DNA from: Flavobacteriaceae bacterium TMED179
GTDB lineage: Bacteria > Bacteroidota > Bacteroidia > Flavobacteriales > Flavobacteriaceae
DNA length: 39,358 bases
Direction of reading: 5' to 3'
NCBI GenBank assembly: GCA_002169865.1
Contig: NHIC01000006.1
Location: 100,967 to 140,324 of the forward strand
In this document: positions 18,117-25,880 of the stretch, in pieces
Layout of the letters: every line of letters starts with the position of its first letter
Numbering within the stretch: position 1 is the first letter of the stretch
Notes under the pieces: generated by a model
Told to the model about the DNA's origin: nothing
The model's database searches: none
The model's input: only the letters and a program-made list of their open reading frames with translations
Made by a program: the position numbers and the translations under genes

Positions 18117-18554
18117 TTAAAAGGGAGACTTACCAGAAATTTGGAACCCCATTGAACGTGCGGTTCCAGCAACCATTTTCATAGCAGATTCTACTGTAAA
18201 TGCATTAAGATCAGGCATTTTATCTTCAGCGATAAGTTTTACTTGGTCCCAGGATACAGTCGCTACTTTGCTTCGATTAGGTTCACCAGAACCTTTTTTA
18301 GCTTTAGCTGCTTCCATTAACTGAACAGCAGCTGGTGGGGTCTTAATGATAAATTCAAATGATTTGTCAGAATAAACGGTTATTGATACTGGTAATATTT
18401 TGCCTGGTTTATCTTGAGTTCTGGCATTAAATTGCTTACAAAACTCCATAATATTTACTCCTGCAGATCCAAGTGCTGGTCCAACTGGGGGCGATGGATT
18501 CGCAGCACCTCCACGGACTTGTAGTTTTAAAACTTTACTAACTTCTTTTGCCAT
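18117..18554 (-). CDS. rplK: 50S ribosomal protein L11 (uL11)
   Basis: A 145-residue protein with the proline-rich N-terminal domain (LQVRGGAANPSPPVGPALGSAGVNIMEFCKQFNARTQ) and the rRNA-binding C-terminal domain ending GTARSMGFQISGKSPF. It is part of the GTPase-associated centre, where it contacts translation factors. First gene of the L11-L1-L10-L12 group; separated from nusG by 69 bases that contain a strong imperfect hairpin, the longest structured leader in this part of the operon. Confidence 0.98.
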   Translation of the reverse strand: MAKEVSKVLKLQVRGGAANPSPPVGPALGSAGVNIMEFCKQFNARTQDKPGKILPVSITVYSDKSFEFIIKTPPAAVQLMEAAKAKKGSGEPNRSKVATVSWDQVKLIAEDKMPDLNAFTVESAMKMVAGTARSMGFQISGKSPF

Positions 18555-18568
18555 TATCTATTTTAATT

Positions 18569-18610
18569 TTAGGAAGATGTAGAATATAGAAGCGACTACA
18601 TCATTCCTAA
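18569..18610 (-). promoter_or_regulatory. Hairpin in the nusG-rplK intergenic leader
   Basis: TTAGGAAGATGTAG (18569-18582) can pair with CTACATC-A-TTCCTAA (18596-18610), giving 14 base pairs interrupted by one bulged A, around a 13-base loop. On the mRNA strand it sits 15 bases upstream of the rplK start. No U run follows, so it is not a terminator. L1 autoregulation of L11-L1 by binding this leader is known in other bacteria, so an L1 site is a reasonable guess; an RNase processing site is the alternative. Confidence 0.6.
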
Positions 18611-18623
18611 TTTATTGTAACAT

Positions 18624-19178
18624 TTATAACTTTTCTACTTGCATATAACTTAACTCTAAGGGAGTTTTCCTTCCGAATATTTTTACCATAACTTCAAGTT
18701 TACGTTTTTCTTCATTTACTTTTTCAATTGCTCCAGTAAAACCATTAAATGGTCCATCTATTACTTTAACTGTTTCTCCAACCGTAAAAGGAATTGATAT
18801 GTGCTCTGTTGTTAGGGCTAATTCATCTACTTTACCTAACATGCGATTCACTTCTGCTTCACGCATGGGTATTGGTTCTCCACCTTTGGTTTCTCCTAAA
18901 AACCCAATAACATTTGTGACTGATTTAATGATATGGGGTAATTCCCCTGAAAGATTAGCCTTAACCATTATGTAACCTGGAAAATATGTTCGTTCTTTAT
19001 TAATTTTCTTACCATTTCGAATTTGAATAACCTTTTCTGTTGGAACCAAGATATCTTCTACCAAGTGGTCATAACCAAAACGAGTAATCTCAGACATTAT
19101 GTAGTCTTTAATTTTTGCCTCTTGGCCACTTACAGCACGAATAACGTACCACTTTTTATCACTTAATACTTTAGTCAT
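18624..19178 (-). CDS. nusG: Transcription termination/antitermination factor NusG
   Basis: A 184-residue NusG with the N-terminal NGN domain (KKWYVIRAVSGQEAKIKDYI, then ERTYFPGYIMVKANL) and the C-terminal KOW domain (TVGETVKVIDGPFNGFTGAIEKVNEEKRKLEVMVKIFGRKTPLELSYMQVEKL). NusG binds the RNA polymerase clamp and links transcription to ribosomes or Rho. It starts two bases after secE, consistent with a shared transcript. Confidence 0.97.
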   Translation of the reverse strand: MTKVLSDKKWYVIRAVSGQEAKIKDYIMSEITRFGYDHLVEDILVPTEKVIQIRNGKKINKERTYFPGYIMVKANLSGELPHIIKSVTNVIGFLGETKGGEPIPMREAEVNRMLGKVDELALTTEHISIPFTVGETVKVIDGPFNGFTGAIEKVNEEKRKLEVMVKIFGRKTPLELSYMQVEKL

Positions 19179-19180
19179 TT

Positions 19181-19375
19181 TTATCCTATAAGATTAAAGT
19201 AAAATTGTATAATACGAGAAAGTACAGTATCTGCACCCCATATTGCTAAAGAAAATAAAATAGAGAAAACTAATACAATGACCACCAAACGCTGAAGTTC
19301 TGAACGTTCCGTCCATGAGACGTTATTTTTCAATTCCTCGAAGGAATCTTTGATGTAGTTAATCATTGCTGCCAT
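19181..19375 (-). CDS. secE: Preprotein translocase subunit SecE
   Basis: A 64-residue single-span form of SecE. It has the conserved amphipathic helix (MINYIKDSFEELKNNVSWTERSELQRLVVIVLVFSILFSLAIWGADTVLSRIIQFYF), in which WTERSELQR precedes the membrane segment. SecE stabilises SecY in the translocon. The start at 19375 is chosen; M4 is an alternative start that keeps the domain intact. It lies directly between tRNA-Trp and nusG, as in most Bacteroidota. Confidence 0.95.
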   Translation of the reverse strand: MAAMINYIKDSFEELKNNVSWTERSELQRLVVIVLVFSILFSLAIWGADTVLSRIIQFYFNLIG

Positions 19376-19392
19376 CTATTATTTTTATTCAG

Positions 19393-19465
19393 CACGGGTT
19401 GAGAGGCTCGAACTCCCGACACCTGGTTTTGGAGACCAGTGCTCTACCAACTGAGCTAAACCCGT
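19393..19465 (-). tRNA. tRNA-Trp (CCA anticodon)
   Basis: A 73-base cloverleaf on the minus strand. The acceptor arms are ACGGGTT and AACCCGT, the D arm is AGCTCAGTTGGTAGAGC, the anticodon stem CTGGT/ACCAG encloses the loop CTCCAAA (anticodon CCA), and the T arm is GGGAG-TTCGAGC-CTCTC. The discriminator is G and the 3' CCA is not encoded. It sits between the tuf terminator and secE. Confidence 0.96.
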
Positions 19466-19476
19466 TTTCATTTAGC

Positions 19477-19507
19477 AAAAAAGGTATTCACCAGATATGA
19501 ACACCTT
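19477..19507 (-). terminator. Rho-independent terminator after tuf
   Basis: On the minus strand AAGGTGTTCA pairs with TGAATACCTT (10 positions with one G-T wobble) around the loop TATCTGG, followed by six T. It lies 27 bases downstream of the tuf stop and 12 bases before tRNA-Trp. This suggests tuf ends, at least partly, before the tRNA-Trp-secE-nusG unit. Confidence 0.8.
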
Positions 19508-19533
19508 ACTCCCAATTTTAAAAACATTTTTAC

Positions 19534-20721
19534 TTAGTCTAAAATCTCTGTAACCTGTCCAGCTCCTACTGTTCTTCCACCTTCACGTATTGCAAAACGA
19601 AGTCCAATACTCAATGCTATTGGTTGTATAAGGTCAACATTAATGGTCAAATTATCGCCTGGCATGACCATTTCAACTCCATCAGGTAATGCAATATTGC
19701 CAGTCACGTCAGTTGTTCTTACATAGAACTGTGGTCTGTAATTATTATGAAATGGTGTGTGGCGACCTCCTTCTTCTTTTTTCAGGATATATACTTCAGC
19801 CTTAAACTTTGCATGAGGAGTTACAGAACCTACTTTACAAAGTACCATTCCCCTTTTTATATCCGTTTTCTCTATACCTCGTAGAAGAATCCCTGTATTA
19901 TCTCCAGCTTCACCTCGATCTAAAATTTTACGGAACATTTCAACACCAGTAATTGTGGATTTCATTTTTTCAGCACCCATTCCAATAATATCAATCTCAT
20001 CACCAGTGTTAGCTACTCCAGTTTCAATACGACCTGTTGCAACAGTTCCACGGCCTGTGATAGAAAACACATCTTCTACTGGCATTAAAAAATCTTTATC
20101 GACGTCTCGCTTAGGAAGCTCTATCCAAGAATCGACATCTTCCATCAATTTTAAGACTGTTTCTACCCATTTTTGTTCACCGTTAAGTGCTCCAAGAGCA
20201 GAGCCTAATATAACAGGAGTGTTGTCTCCATCGTAATCATAAAAAGATAAAAGTTCTCGTACCTCCATTTCAACTAGTTCTAATAATTCTTCATCATCAA
20301 CCATATCTGCCTTGTTGAGAAAAACTACAATTCTAGGTACACCTACCTGGCGACCTAATAATATATGTTCTCTAGTTTGTGGCATTGGACCATCAGTCGC
20401 TGCGACAACAAGTATAGCTCCATCCATTTGAGCAGCTCCTGTAACCATGTTTTTTACATAATCAGCGTGACCAGGACAGTCAACATGGGCGTAGTGACGA
20501 TTGCTAGTTTGGTATTCTACATGAGAAGTATTAATTGTAATACCACGCTCTTTCTCTTCGGGAGCATTGTCAATTTGATCAAAGCTTTTCGCTTCAGAAA
20601 AACCTGCATCTGCAAGTACTTTAGTAATTGCTGCAGTAAGGGTAGTTTTTCCGTGATCTACGTGACCAATTGTTCCAATGTTTAGGTGTGGTTTCGACCG
20701 GTCAAATGTTTCTTTAGCCAT
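19534..20721 (-). CDS. tuf: Elongation factor Tu
   Basis: A 395-residue EF-Tu. It has the GTPase motifs GHVDHGKTT (about residues 19-27), the switch I segment EEKERGITINTSHVEY, DCPGHADY, NKADMVDD and SALGAL. Domain II begins around FSITGRGTVATGRIETG, and domain III ends with GRTVGAGQVTEIL. It delivers aminoacyl-tRNA to the ribosome. Its candidate promoter (20756-20763) lies directly upstream, and the next gene upstream is an unrelated glycosyltransferase rather than the expected tRNA cluster. It is the only tuf in the window. Confidence 0.98.
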   Translation of the reverse strand: MAKETFDRSKPHLNIGTIGHVDHGKTTLTAAITKVLADAGFSEAKSFDQIDNAPEEKERGITINTSHVEYQTSNRHYAHVDCPGHADYVKNMVTGAAQMDGAILVVAATDGPMPQTREHILLGRQVGVPRIVVFLNKADMVDDEELLELVEMEVRELLSFYDYDGDNTPVILGSALGALNGEQKWVETVLKLMEDVDSWIELPKRDVDKDFLMPVEDVFSITGRGTVATGRIETGVANTGDEIDIIGMGAEKMKSTITGVEMFRKILDRGEAGDNTGILLRGIEKTDIKRGMVLCKVGSVTPHAKFKAEVYILKKEEGGRHTPFHNNYRPQFYVRTTDVTGNIALPDGVEMVMPGDNLTINVDLIQPIALSIGLRFAIREGGRTVGAGQVTEILD

Positions 20722-20755
20722 AATTAATGTTATTTCAATGTTATTTTTAGGAGCG

Positions 20756-20763
20756 CAAATTTA
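20756..20763 (-). promoter_or_regulatory. Candidate -7 promoter box for tuf (TAAATTTG)
   Basis: On the minus strand TAAATTTG matches the Bacteroidota -7 consensus TAnnTTTG and is followed by a GC-rich GCGCTCC, 34 bases before the tuf ATG. No TTG was found at the usual distance further upstream, so the match is partial. The location is right for a strong gene and the flank is unusually GC-rich for this genome, but chance cannot be excluded in AT-rich DNA. Confidence 0.5.
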
Positions 20764-20989
20764 TTAATTTTTTTCGTTTCTTATATTGTTTTACTGTTTT
20801 TTTTAGTAATAAATACTAAATTTTTGAATCAATTATAATGGTTATATTAATTTTAGGAGTTTTTAAAAGTTAACTATGAATTAAATAAAACATAAGTTAT
20901 CTCAATTATTTAATTCTAAAGTCCAACCAGTTTCATTTTTTGTTTCTTTGTCAAACAAAATAAAATAGCTCAATTGGTTATAATTAATT

Positions 20990-21715
20990 ATGAATTTAGG
21001 CATTGTAATCCCCTGCTTTAATGAATCAAATAGATTAGTAGAGTCTGTATTTAAAAACTTTCTAAAAAAGAAACAAAAAACATCCATATGCTTCGTCAAT
21101 GACGGTTCAACAGATAAAACATTCTTTTTACTGAAAAAGTTTCATTTAAATCATCCTAGTCGTATTCATGTAATAAATTTAAAAGAAAATAGAGGCAAAG
21201 CGAATGCTGTAAAAAAAGGGATGATTTTTTTTTTCAAACAAAAAAAATATAAAAAAATTGCTTTTTTAGATGCTGACCTTTCAACTTCTTTAGATGAATG
21301 TTATGAGTTGTCAAAAAAGATAAATTCAAAAACAAAATTTGTATTTGCTTCTAGAGTTAAAAAATTAGATAACAATATAAAAAGATATTGGTATAGATTC
21401 ATAGTGGGACGGATTTTAGCAACCTTTATTTCTAGTATGCTTAATTTGTCAATATATGATACCCAGTGTGGTTGTAAAATTTTTAAATCTGAATTAACTC
21501 CAGTTGCTTTCAATAAACCTTTCCTTTCCCAATGGCTTTTTGATGTTGAGATTTTTTATCGTCTTAAAAATCATTTTGGAACTTCAAATCTAATTGATTT
21601 TTCCAACGAAAGCCCATTAAAATCCTGGATAGATACGGGAGATTCTAAAATCAAACTCAGTTATGCATTTTGGGTTTGGTTAGACCTTATAAAAATTTAC
21701 AAATTTTATAGATGA
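20990..21715 (+). CDS. Family 2 glycosyltransferase, polyprenyl-phosphate hexose synthase-like
   Basis: A 241-residue GT2 enzyme. The nucleotide-binding start is MNLGIVIPCFNESNRL, followed by FVNDGSTDKTF, the acceptor-side segment NLKENRGKANAVKKGM, the metal-binding AFLDADLSTSLDE, and DTQCGCKIFKSE with WLFDVEIFYRLK. The arrangement resembles dolichyl-phosphate glucosyl/mannosyltransferases (ALG5/DPM1-like), which make lipid-linked sugar donors. There is no obvious C-terminal membrane pair. The stop overlaps the start of the next gene by 4 bases (ATGA), so the lipid-linked sugar could be used by the GT39 partner. It contains runs of ten T (21225-21234) and eight A. The sugar is unknown. Confidence 0.82.
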   Translation: MNLGIVIPCFNESNRLVESVFKNFLKKKQKTSICFVNDGSTDKTFFLLKKFHLNHPSRIHVINLKENRGKANAVKKGMIFFFKQKKYKKIAFLDADLSTSLDECYELSKKINSKTKFVFASRVKKLDNNIKRYWYRFIVGRILATFISSMLNLSIYDTQCGCKIFKSELTPVAFNKPFLSQWLFDVEIFYRLKNHFGTSNLIDFSNESPLKSWIDTGDSKIKLSYAFWVWLDLIKIYKFYR

Positions 21716-23112
21716 AAAAAAATCAAGTTTTTTTATTTAATGAAAAACTTTTTCAGATTATTTTCTGGGGATTAGTTTCAATTAGGGCTGTCTTTAATTA
21801 TGGTCTCCCTCTTATGGATAATACTGAGGCACGGTATGCAGAAATTGCTCGCATAATGACCGAAACACAGAATTGGATTGTTCCTCATATAGATTATGGT
21901 GTTCCTTTTTTGGCAAAACCTCCTTTATCTACATGGGCAAGTGCGATATGTATTAATATTTTTGGAGATCACGCTTTTTTTATTCGCTTACCGTATTTAC
22001 TGTTAACTATAGGTGTTGGCCTTTTTTTAAGTCGATATGGAAAAACTACTTTTAAATATTTTCCTGGTGTCTTGCTTCTTTGTATTCCAGAATTTTATTT
22101 GCATAGTGGAGTAGTTTCTACAGATATGTTCCTCAGTTTTAGTATAGGACTAATAATGCTTAGTTTTTGGGAAGCAATTAAAGATGACAGTAAAACATAT
22201 TGGAAATATCTGTTCTTTTTAGGGCTAGCATTAGGCCTTTTAGCTAAAGGGCCAATAGCAGTAATTTTAACATTACCGCCTATTGCACTTTGGTGTTTAA
22301 TTACAAACAATATCAAGAGAGCTTTTAAAGCTTTACCTTGGATTCTAGGAATCATTTTATTATTTTCCATAAGCTTACCATGGTATTATCTAGCAGAAAA
22401 AAGTAATCCAGGTTTTTATGACTACTTTATCAAGGGGGAACATTTTGAACGTTATTTTAATCCAGGGTGGAAAGGAGATAAATACGGCTTTGTGAAACAA
22501 CAACCTTTTGGAATTATTTGGATTTTCTTTATAATATCCATTTTTCCTTGGTCGATTTTACTAATTAATTTATTAATTAAAAGATGGACCTCGATAAAAA
22601 TTAACTCATGGGCATTATTTTTATTAATTTGGATGTTTTGGATACCAGTTTTTTTTACCAGTTCAAAAAGTTTAATACATCCTTACATCCTTCCATCTTC
22701 AATTCCTGTTGCACTATTTATTGTAGATTATTGGGAAACTGTAAAAGCTAAAAAAAGATATCTGTATATAGGTTTGGGTATACCACTTATAGTTTTTTTT
22801 CTTTTTCTTTCTGGTTTGGCTCGTCCATTTTATGTAAATCATACAGATAAATATATTTTGGAAAATCTGAACCCAAAATCACCAATCTACTCTTTAAATA
22901 AAAAAACATATTCTAGCCAATTCTATACAAGGGGTTTAATAAAATTAATTGATAAAGAGAAACTAAAATATTTAATAAAAAGTGGTGCTACATTTTATAT
23001 TCGAATTACTAAAGATACATGGGAAAAACTTGACCCAAATATAAAAAATAGACTTGAATTATTTAAAGGAAATAGTAAAGCTGGAATTTATCAAAGTTTA
23101 CTTTCAAAGTAA
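21712..23112 (+). CDS. Family 39-like (ArnT/PMT-type) membrane glycosyltransferase
   Basis: A 466-residue polytopic membrane protein with about ten predicted hydrophobic segments. Near the N-terminus it has PLMDNTEARYAEIARIMTETQNWIVPHIDYGVPFLAKPPLSTW, the ArnT/PMT-type loop with an acidic catalytic pair region (DNTEARYAE). Such enzymes transfer a sugar from a polyprenyl-phosphate donor to lipid A, protein or another glycan on the periplasmic face. The extramembrane C-terminal tail (about 390-466) is mixed alpha/beta and unrecognised. It is translationally coupled (ATGA overlap) to the GT2 gene, which could make its donor. The acceptor cannot be told from sequence. Confidence 0.8.
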   Translation: MKKNQVFLFNEKLFQIIFWGLVSIRAVFNYGLPLMDNTEARYAEIARIMTETQNWIVPHIDYGVPFLAKPPLSTWASAICINIFGDHAFFIRLPYLLLTIGVGLFLSRYGKTTFKYFPGVLLLCIPEFYLHSGVVSTDMFLSFSIGLIMLSFWEAIKDDSKTYWKYLFFLGLALGLLAKGPIAVILTLPPIALWCLITNNIKRAFKALPWILGIILLFSISLPWYYLAEKSNPGFYDYFIKGEHFERYFNPGWKGDKYGFVKQQPFGIIWIFFIISIFPWSILLINLLIKRWTSIKINSWALFLLIWMFWIPVFFTSSKSLIHPYILPSSIPVALFIVDYWETVKAKKRYLYIGLGIPLIVFFLFLSGLARPFYVNHTDKYILENLNPKSPIYSLNKKTYSSQFYTRGLIKLIDKEKLKYLIKSGATFYIRITKDTWEKLDPNIKNRLELFKGNSKAGIYQSLLSK

Positions 23113-23186
23113 TTTGTTTGATATAAATTTAAAAAGCAAAAACACATTGATTAGAGGAGCTCGAAAGTGAAGCCTAAATTTTATCT

Positions 23187-24053
23187 TTATTCTTTTCTTA
23201 CATTTTTATCTTCAATTCCATCTAGCATTAGATTTGAAAAATATGGGCCATTTTCAGTCATTGTAATAAACATAAAATGATCAAATTCTCCGTATTCGTT
23301 ACCTCTTAATTTACTGCTACCTCCCATTGTTGCTAAAACAAAATAATCATTTTTATTTCTTTCATATAACTTATAATTATGATGATGGCCTGTGAAAACA
23401 CTATGTTTTCTTCCTTTAAGTAGATTTTCGACTTTTAACCAATTTTTACCACTTTCTCTAAGCCATAGAGGTTGATGCATAAATATCATAGTCCAATCAA
23501 CATTTGTATTTTTTTTAAGAATTTTTTCGACAAACTTAACTTGACTCTCTCCTAAATCAGGATTTTTTAGAGCAGTATGACCATGTTCTGAATTTAAACA
23601 AATAAACAAAACGTTTTTATATAAAAAATAATAATAGTCTGTTCCAAATCTTTTAAACCAATCATTTTCCATTACTTCATTAGTGTAGTCGTGATTTCCA
23701 GCAACATAAAAAAATGGCATTTCAAGTTTCTTTGTAAAAGAATTAAATTCTTGCCACTCAGTCTCGATTTTTTCAAGATTATCGGAATAACCGTTGATCA
23801 AATCACCTACACTAACAACGAATGCTGGTTGCATTAAGTTTATTTTTTCTATCCCTTTTTCCCAAATCCCTTTTCGTTCACCTCCAGTTCTATCGGTAAC
23901 AACTACAAAATTAAATTTGTTTTTATAATCGTTTACTCTTTCAGAGGTCCATGGCTTATTTTTTGAATCGATTTTTTGTAATTGCAACTTATTTTGAGCA
24001 GTTATTTTAATTATTAAGAAAAAGGAAAATAAAAGGAGAATATTTTTATTCAT
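23187..24053 (-). CDS. Exported calcineurin-like metallophosphoesterase
   Basis: A 288-residue protein with a signal peptide (NILLLFSFFLIIKITAQN). The phosphoesterase motifs occur in order: FVVVTDRTGGERKGIWEKG (first metal motif, where the usual DxH is D-R-T), VVSVGDLINGYSD, FYVAGNHDYTNE, MIFMHQPLW and VFTGHHHNYK. These bind two metals in a phosphomonoesterase or phosphodiesterase. The D-R-T-G-G variant replaces the standard first His; it is a feature to verify. Substrate unknown. It is convergent with the GT39 gene (74-base gap) and is the first of three exported genes on this strand. Confidence 0.82.
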   Translation of the reverse strand: MNKNILLLFSFFLIIKITAQNKLQLQKIDSKNKPWTSERVNDYKNKFNFVVVTDRTGGERKGIWEKGIEKINLMQPAFVVSVGDLINGYSDNLEKIETEWQEFNSFTKKLEMPFFYVAGNHDYTNEVMENDWFKRFGTDYYYFLYKNVLFICLNSEHGHTALKNPDLGESQVKFVEKILKKNTNVDWTMIFMHQPLWLRESGKNWLKVENLLKGRKHSVFTGHHHNYKLYERNKNDYFVLATMGGSSKLRGNEYGEFDHFMFITMTENGPYFSNLMLDGIEDKNVRKE

Positions 24054-24315
24054 TTATATTTAATAATGGTTAAAATTACTTTTAGTTTTTTTGTTGTGAA
24101 AACATCGAATCATTTATTTCTAAATTTGATAAGCACTTCAAATCTATTTCTTAAAAGATAACAAAATTAGGCAACTAGAATAATTAAAATAACATAAAAA
24201 TTTAAATCAACTATTATTTTTATGCTTCCATATTCTAAATTAAATTTTGCATTTCATAACCCTAATATACAAAAAACTAATTCGATTAAAAGGGAGACAA
24301 ATTCACTAACCTTAA

Positions 24316-24936
24316 TTAACTCTTTTTTTGATTAATTCCCCTTTTATAGTCATTTCTAGTTTTGTTTACTTTGTCATTTCCTCTTTTTGGTAGAAGCATT
24401 CCTTTTCTATATTTTTTGTTAGTATTTAATTCTAAGTCTAAAGGTTTATCGACATTAATTTCACGGTATGCAATTTTCCATAACTCATTTATTTTCTTGA
24501 GTTTAAACTTATACAGAATTGGTGTCACAAATTCGGTATTAGTTCTCTGATTTGTGGTTAGTAAAGTCATATACTGTAATAAATGAGCAAATTCCTCTGT
24601 AAGCTCTAACATTAAGGTATTTGACATCATATGTCTTCTTTGTACATCATTTTTTATAAAAAAACTCATTCTTTCTTGACTACTTCTTATTTGCTCCTCA
24701 GATTTAATTTTATAAAAAACTTTTTCCCCTTTATTATAAATAACTCCAATAGCATCATCTGTAAATAAGGAAAAAAATTTATCTAAATTATTAGAATCCC
24801 AGTAAAACCCGTAAGCATCAATTACATCTCTAATGGCTATTCTATCAGAAACATTAAAATTTGTTTTTCCTATGTTATCTTGTGAATAGAATTTAGCGCA
24901 GAGTATTAAAAATAGGAGCAAAAATATTTTTTTCAT
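24316..24936 (-). CDS. Exported NTF2/SnoaL-like domain protein
   Basis: A 206-residue protein with a signal peptide (KKIFLLLFLILCAKFYSQ). The rest fits a cone-shaped NTF2/SnoaL fold: helix IAIRDVIDAYGFYWDSNNLDKFFSLFTDDAIGVI, the strand and helix KIKSEEQIRSSQERMSFF, then RRHMMSNTLMLELTEEFAHLLQYMTLLTT, and the strand pair TPILYKFKLKKINELWKIAYREINVDKP. The pattern of His after the helix (RRHMMSNT) is typical of SnoaL_4-type domains. Such folds can be enzymes or binding proteins, and nothing here fixes the function. The C-terminus is short and basic. It lies between two other exported proteins on the same strand, but with gaps over 150 bases. Confidence 0.7.
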   Translation of the reverse strand: MKKIFLLLFLILCAKFYSQDNIGKTNFNVSDRIAIRDVIDAYGFYWDSNNLDKFFSLFTDDAIGVIYNKGEKVFYKIKSEEQIRSSQERMSFFIKNDVQRRHMMSNTLMLELTEEFAHLLQYMTLLTTNQRTNTEFVTPILYKFKLKKINELWKIAYREINVDKPLDLELNTNKKYRKGMLLPKRGNDKVNKTRNDYKRGINQKKS

Positions 24937-24971
24937 TTTTAAAATTTTGGTTTAATAATTAACTAAACTAT

Positions 24972-24996
24972 AAAAAAACCCCTCGATTAAGAGGGG
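24972..24996 (-). terminator. Rho-independent terminator downstream of the duplicated-domain gene
   Basis: On the minus strand CCCCTC pairs with GAGGGG around a 6-base loop and is followed by seven T. It lies about 100 bases after the stop of the 25095-25772 gene and 36 bases before the start of the SnoaL-like gene, so the two are probably not one transcript. Confidence 0.8.
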
Positions 24997-25094
24997 GCTC
25001 GTATGATAATTCTAGTTTATGTTTCATTGAAAAACTAATAATCGACTGATTTGATAACACACTAATTTAGAAATTTAATTGTTATTAGATAAAT

Positions 25095-25772
25095 TTATAA
25101 TCTTTTTGCTGTTGTGACTTGATAAGTCTGAATGTAATCAACTTCACCTCTTGAAGCAAAATAATCTCTAAATGATTTTGTTTGTTGTATTTTTCTTAAA
25201 GTTAATTGAACATCATTTTGGTCTTTTCCGTAAATAATTAATCCATGAGTAGCTCCTGGTGTTCCACCTAATTCATAACTTACCAAGATCATTCTTCTAC
25301 CATCAAGAATTTTTTCAGCAGCATTGGCATTTTTATCCCATGCTGATTTAAATTTTGTGGGTTCATGAACTCTTACATCATAAACTCTTGCTGTTGGATA
25401 TTTTTCCCAATCTGCCCCTTCGGTAGAACTTAAAATAGAGCCAGAAGCACTATCTGGAGTGTTTGGGTGTGTAAGATCATTCATCTTTTCTCTCCACAAA
25501 TCCCATTTCTGTTCACTCCACTGGTTTTCAGTTCCCCAATTTGATGGGTCCCCATAGACAACAATTCTATGAGTAACACCATTCTTGTAACCTACACCCT
25601 GAAGCATTATTCCTCCAGATTTCCATTTTCCACCTTCAGTAAAATCTGTAAAAAGTTTTAGAACGTTTGCTGCTTGACCCCTTTTAACATTCAAATTAAA
25701 AGATCTAAAAGAGTTCTGTGCGATTGTACTCAATGTAAATAAGAACATTAAGCTATATATGATTTTTTTCAT
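25095..25772 (-). CDS. Secreted protein with two copies of an alpha/beta-type repeat, unknown function
   Basis: A 225-residue protein with a clear signal peptide (KKIIYSLMFLFTLSTIAQ). I do not recognise a named family. The mature part looks like a tandem duplication: FNLNVKRGQAANVLKLFTDF...SGGIMLQGVGYKNGVTHRIVVYGD in the first half against YDVRVHEPTKFKSAWDKN...RRMILVSYELGGTPGATHGLIIYGKD in the second. Each half ends in a similar strand (THRIVVYGD / THGLIIYGKD). This resembles two ferredoxin-like dimeric alpha/beta-barrel units in one chain, as in ABM or EthD-type proteins. A good terminator follows, and the sulfatase is divergent across 108 bases. Function is unknown; export is confident. Confidence 0.7.
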   Translation of the reverse strand: MKKIIYSLMFLFTLSTIAQNSFRSFNLNVKRGQAANVLKLFTDFTEGGKWKSGGIMLQGVGYKNGVTHRIVVYGDPSNWGTENQWSEQKWDLWREKMNDLTHPNTPDSASGSILSSTEGADWEKYPTARVYDVRVHEPTKFKSAWDKNANAAEKILDGRRMILVSYELGGTPGATHGLIIYGKDQNDVQLTLRKIQQTKSFRDYFASRGEVDYIQTYQVTTAKRL

Positions 25773-25880
25773 TTTTATTGGTTTATGGTTAATAATTGTT
25801 AAATCTACAAAAAAACTTATTCGTTTAAAAAAGAAAGAAAAATTGTAATTGATTTTAGCGATAATTTTTAGCTTTAGTAA

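Noticed and set aside
20365..20685. 106-residue frame on the plus strand inside tuf
   Set aside because: Antisense to a highly conserved gene; composition follows from tuf.
20722..20989. Attachment-site duplicate of the tRNA-Thr 3' end at the tuf side of the accessory block
   Set aside because: No matching stretch of useful length was seen on reading; only a computed search could exclude a short one.
20902..21099. 65-residue minus-strand frame overlapping the start of the GT2 gene
   Set aside because: Overlaps a convincing glycosyltransferase start and has no motif or export signal.
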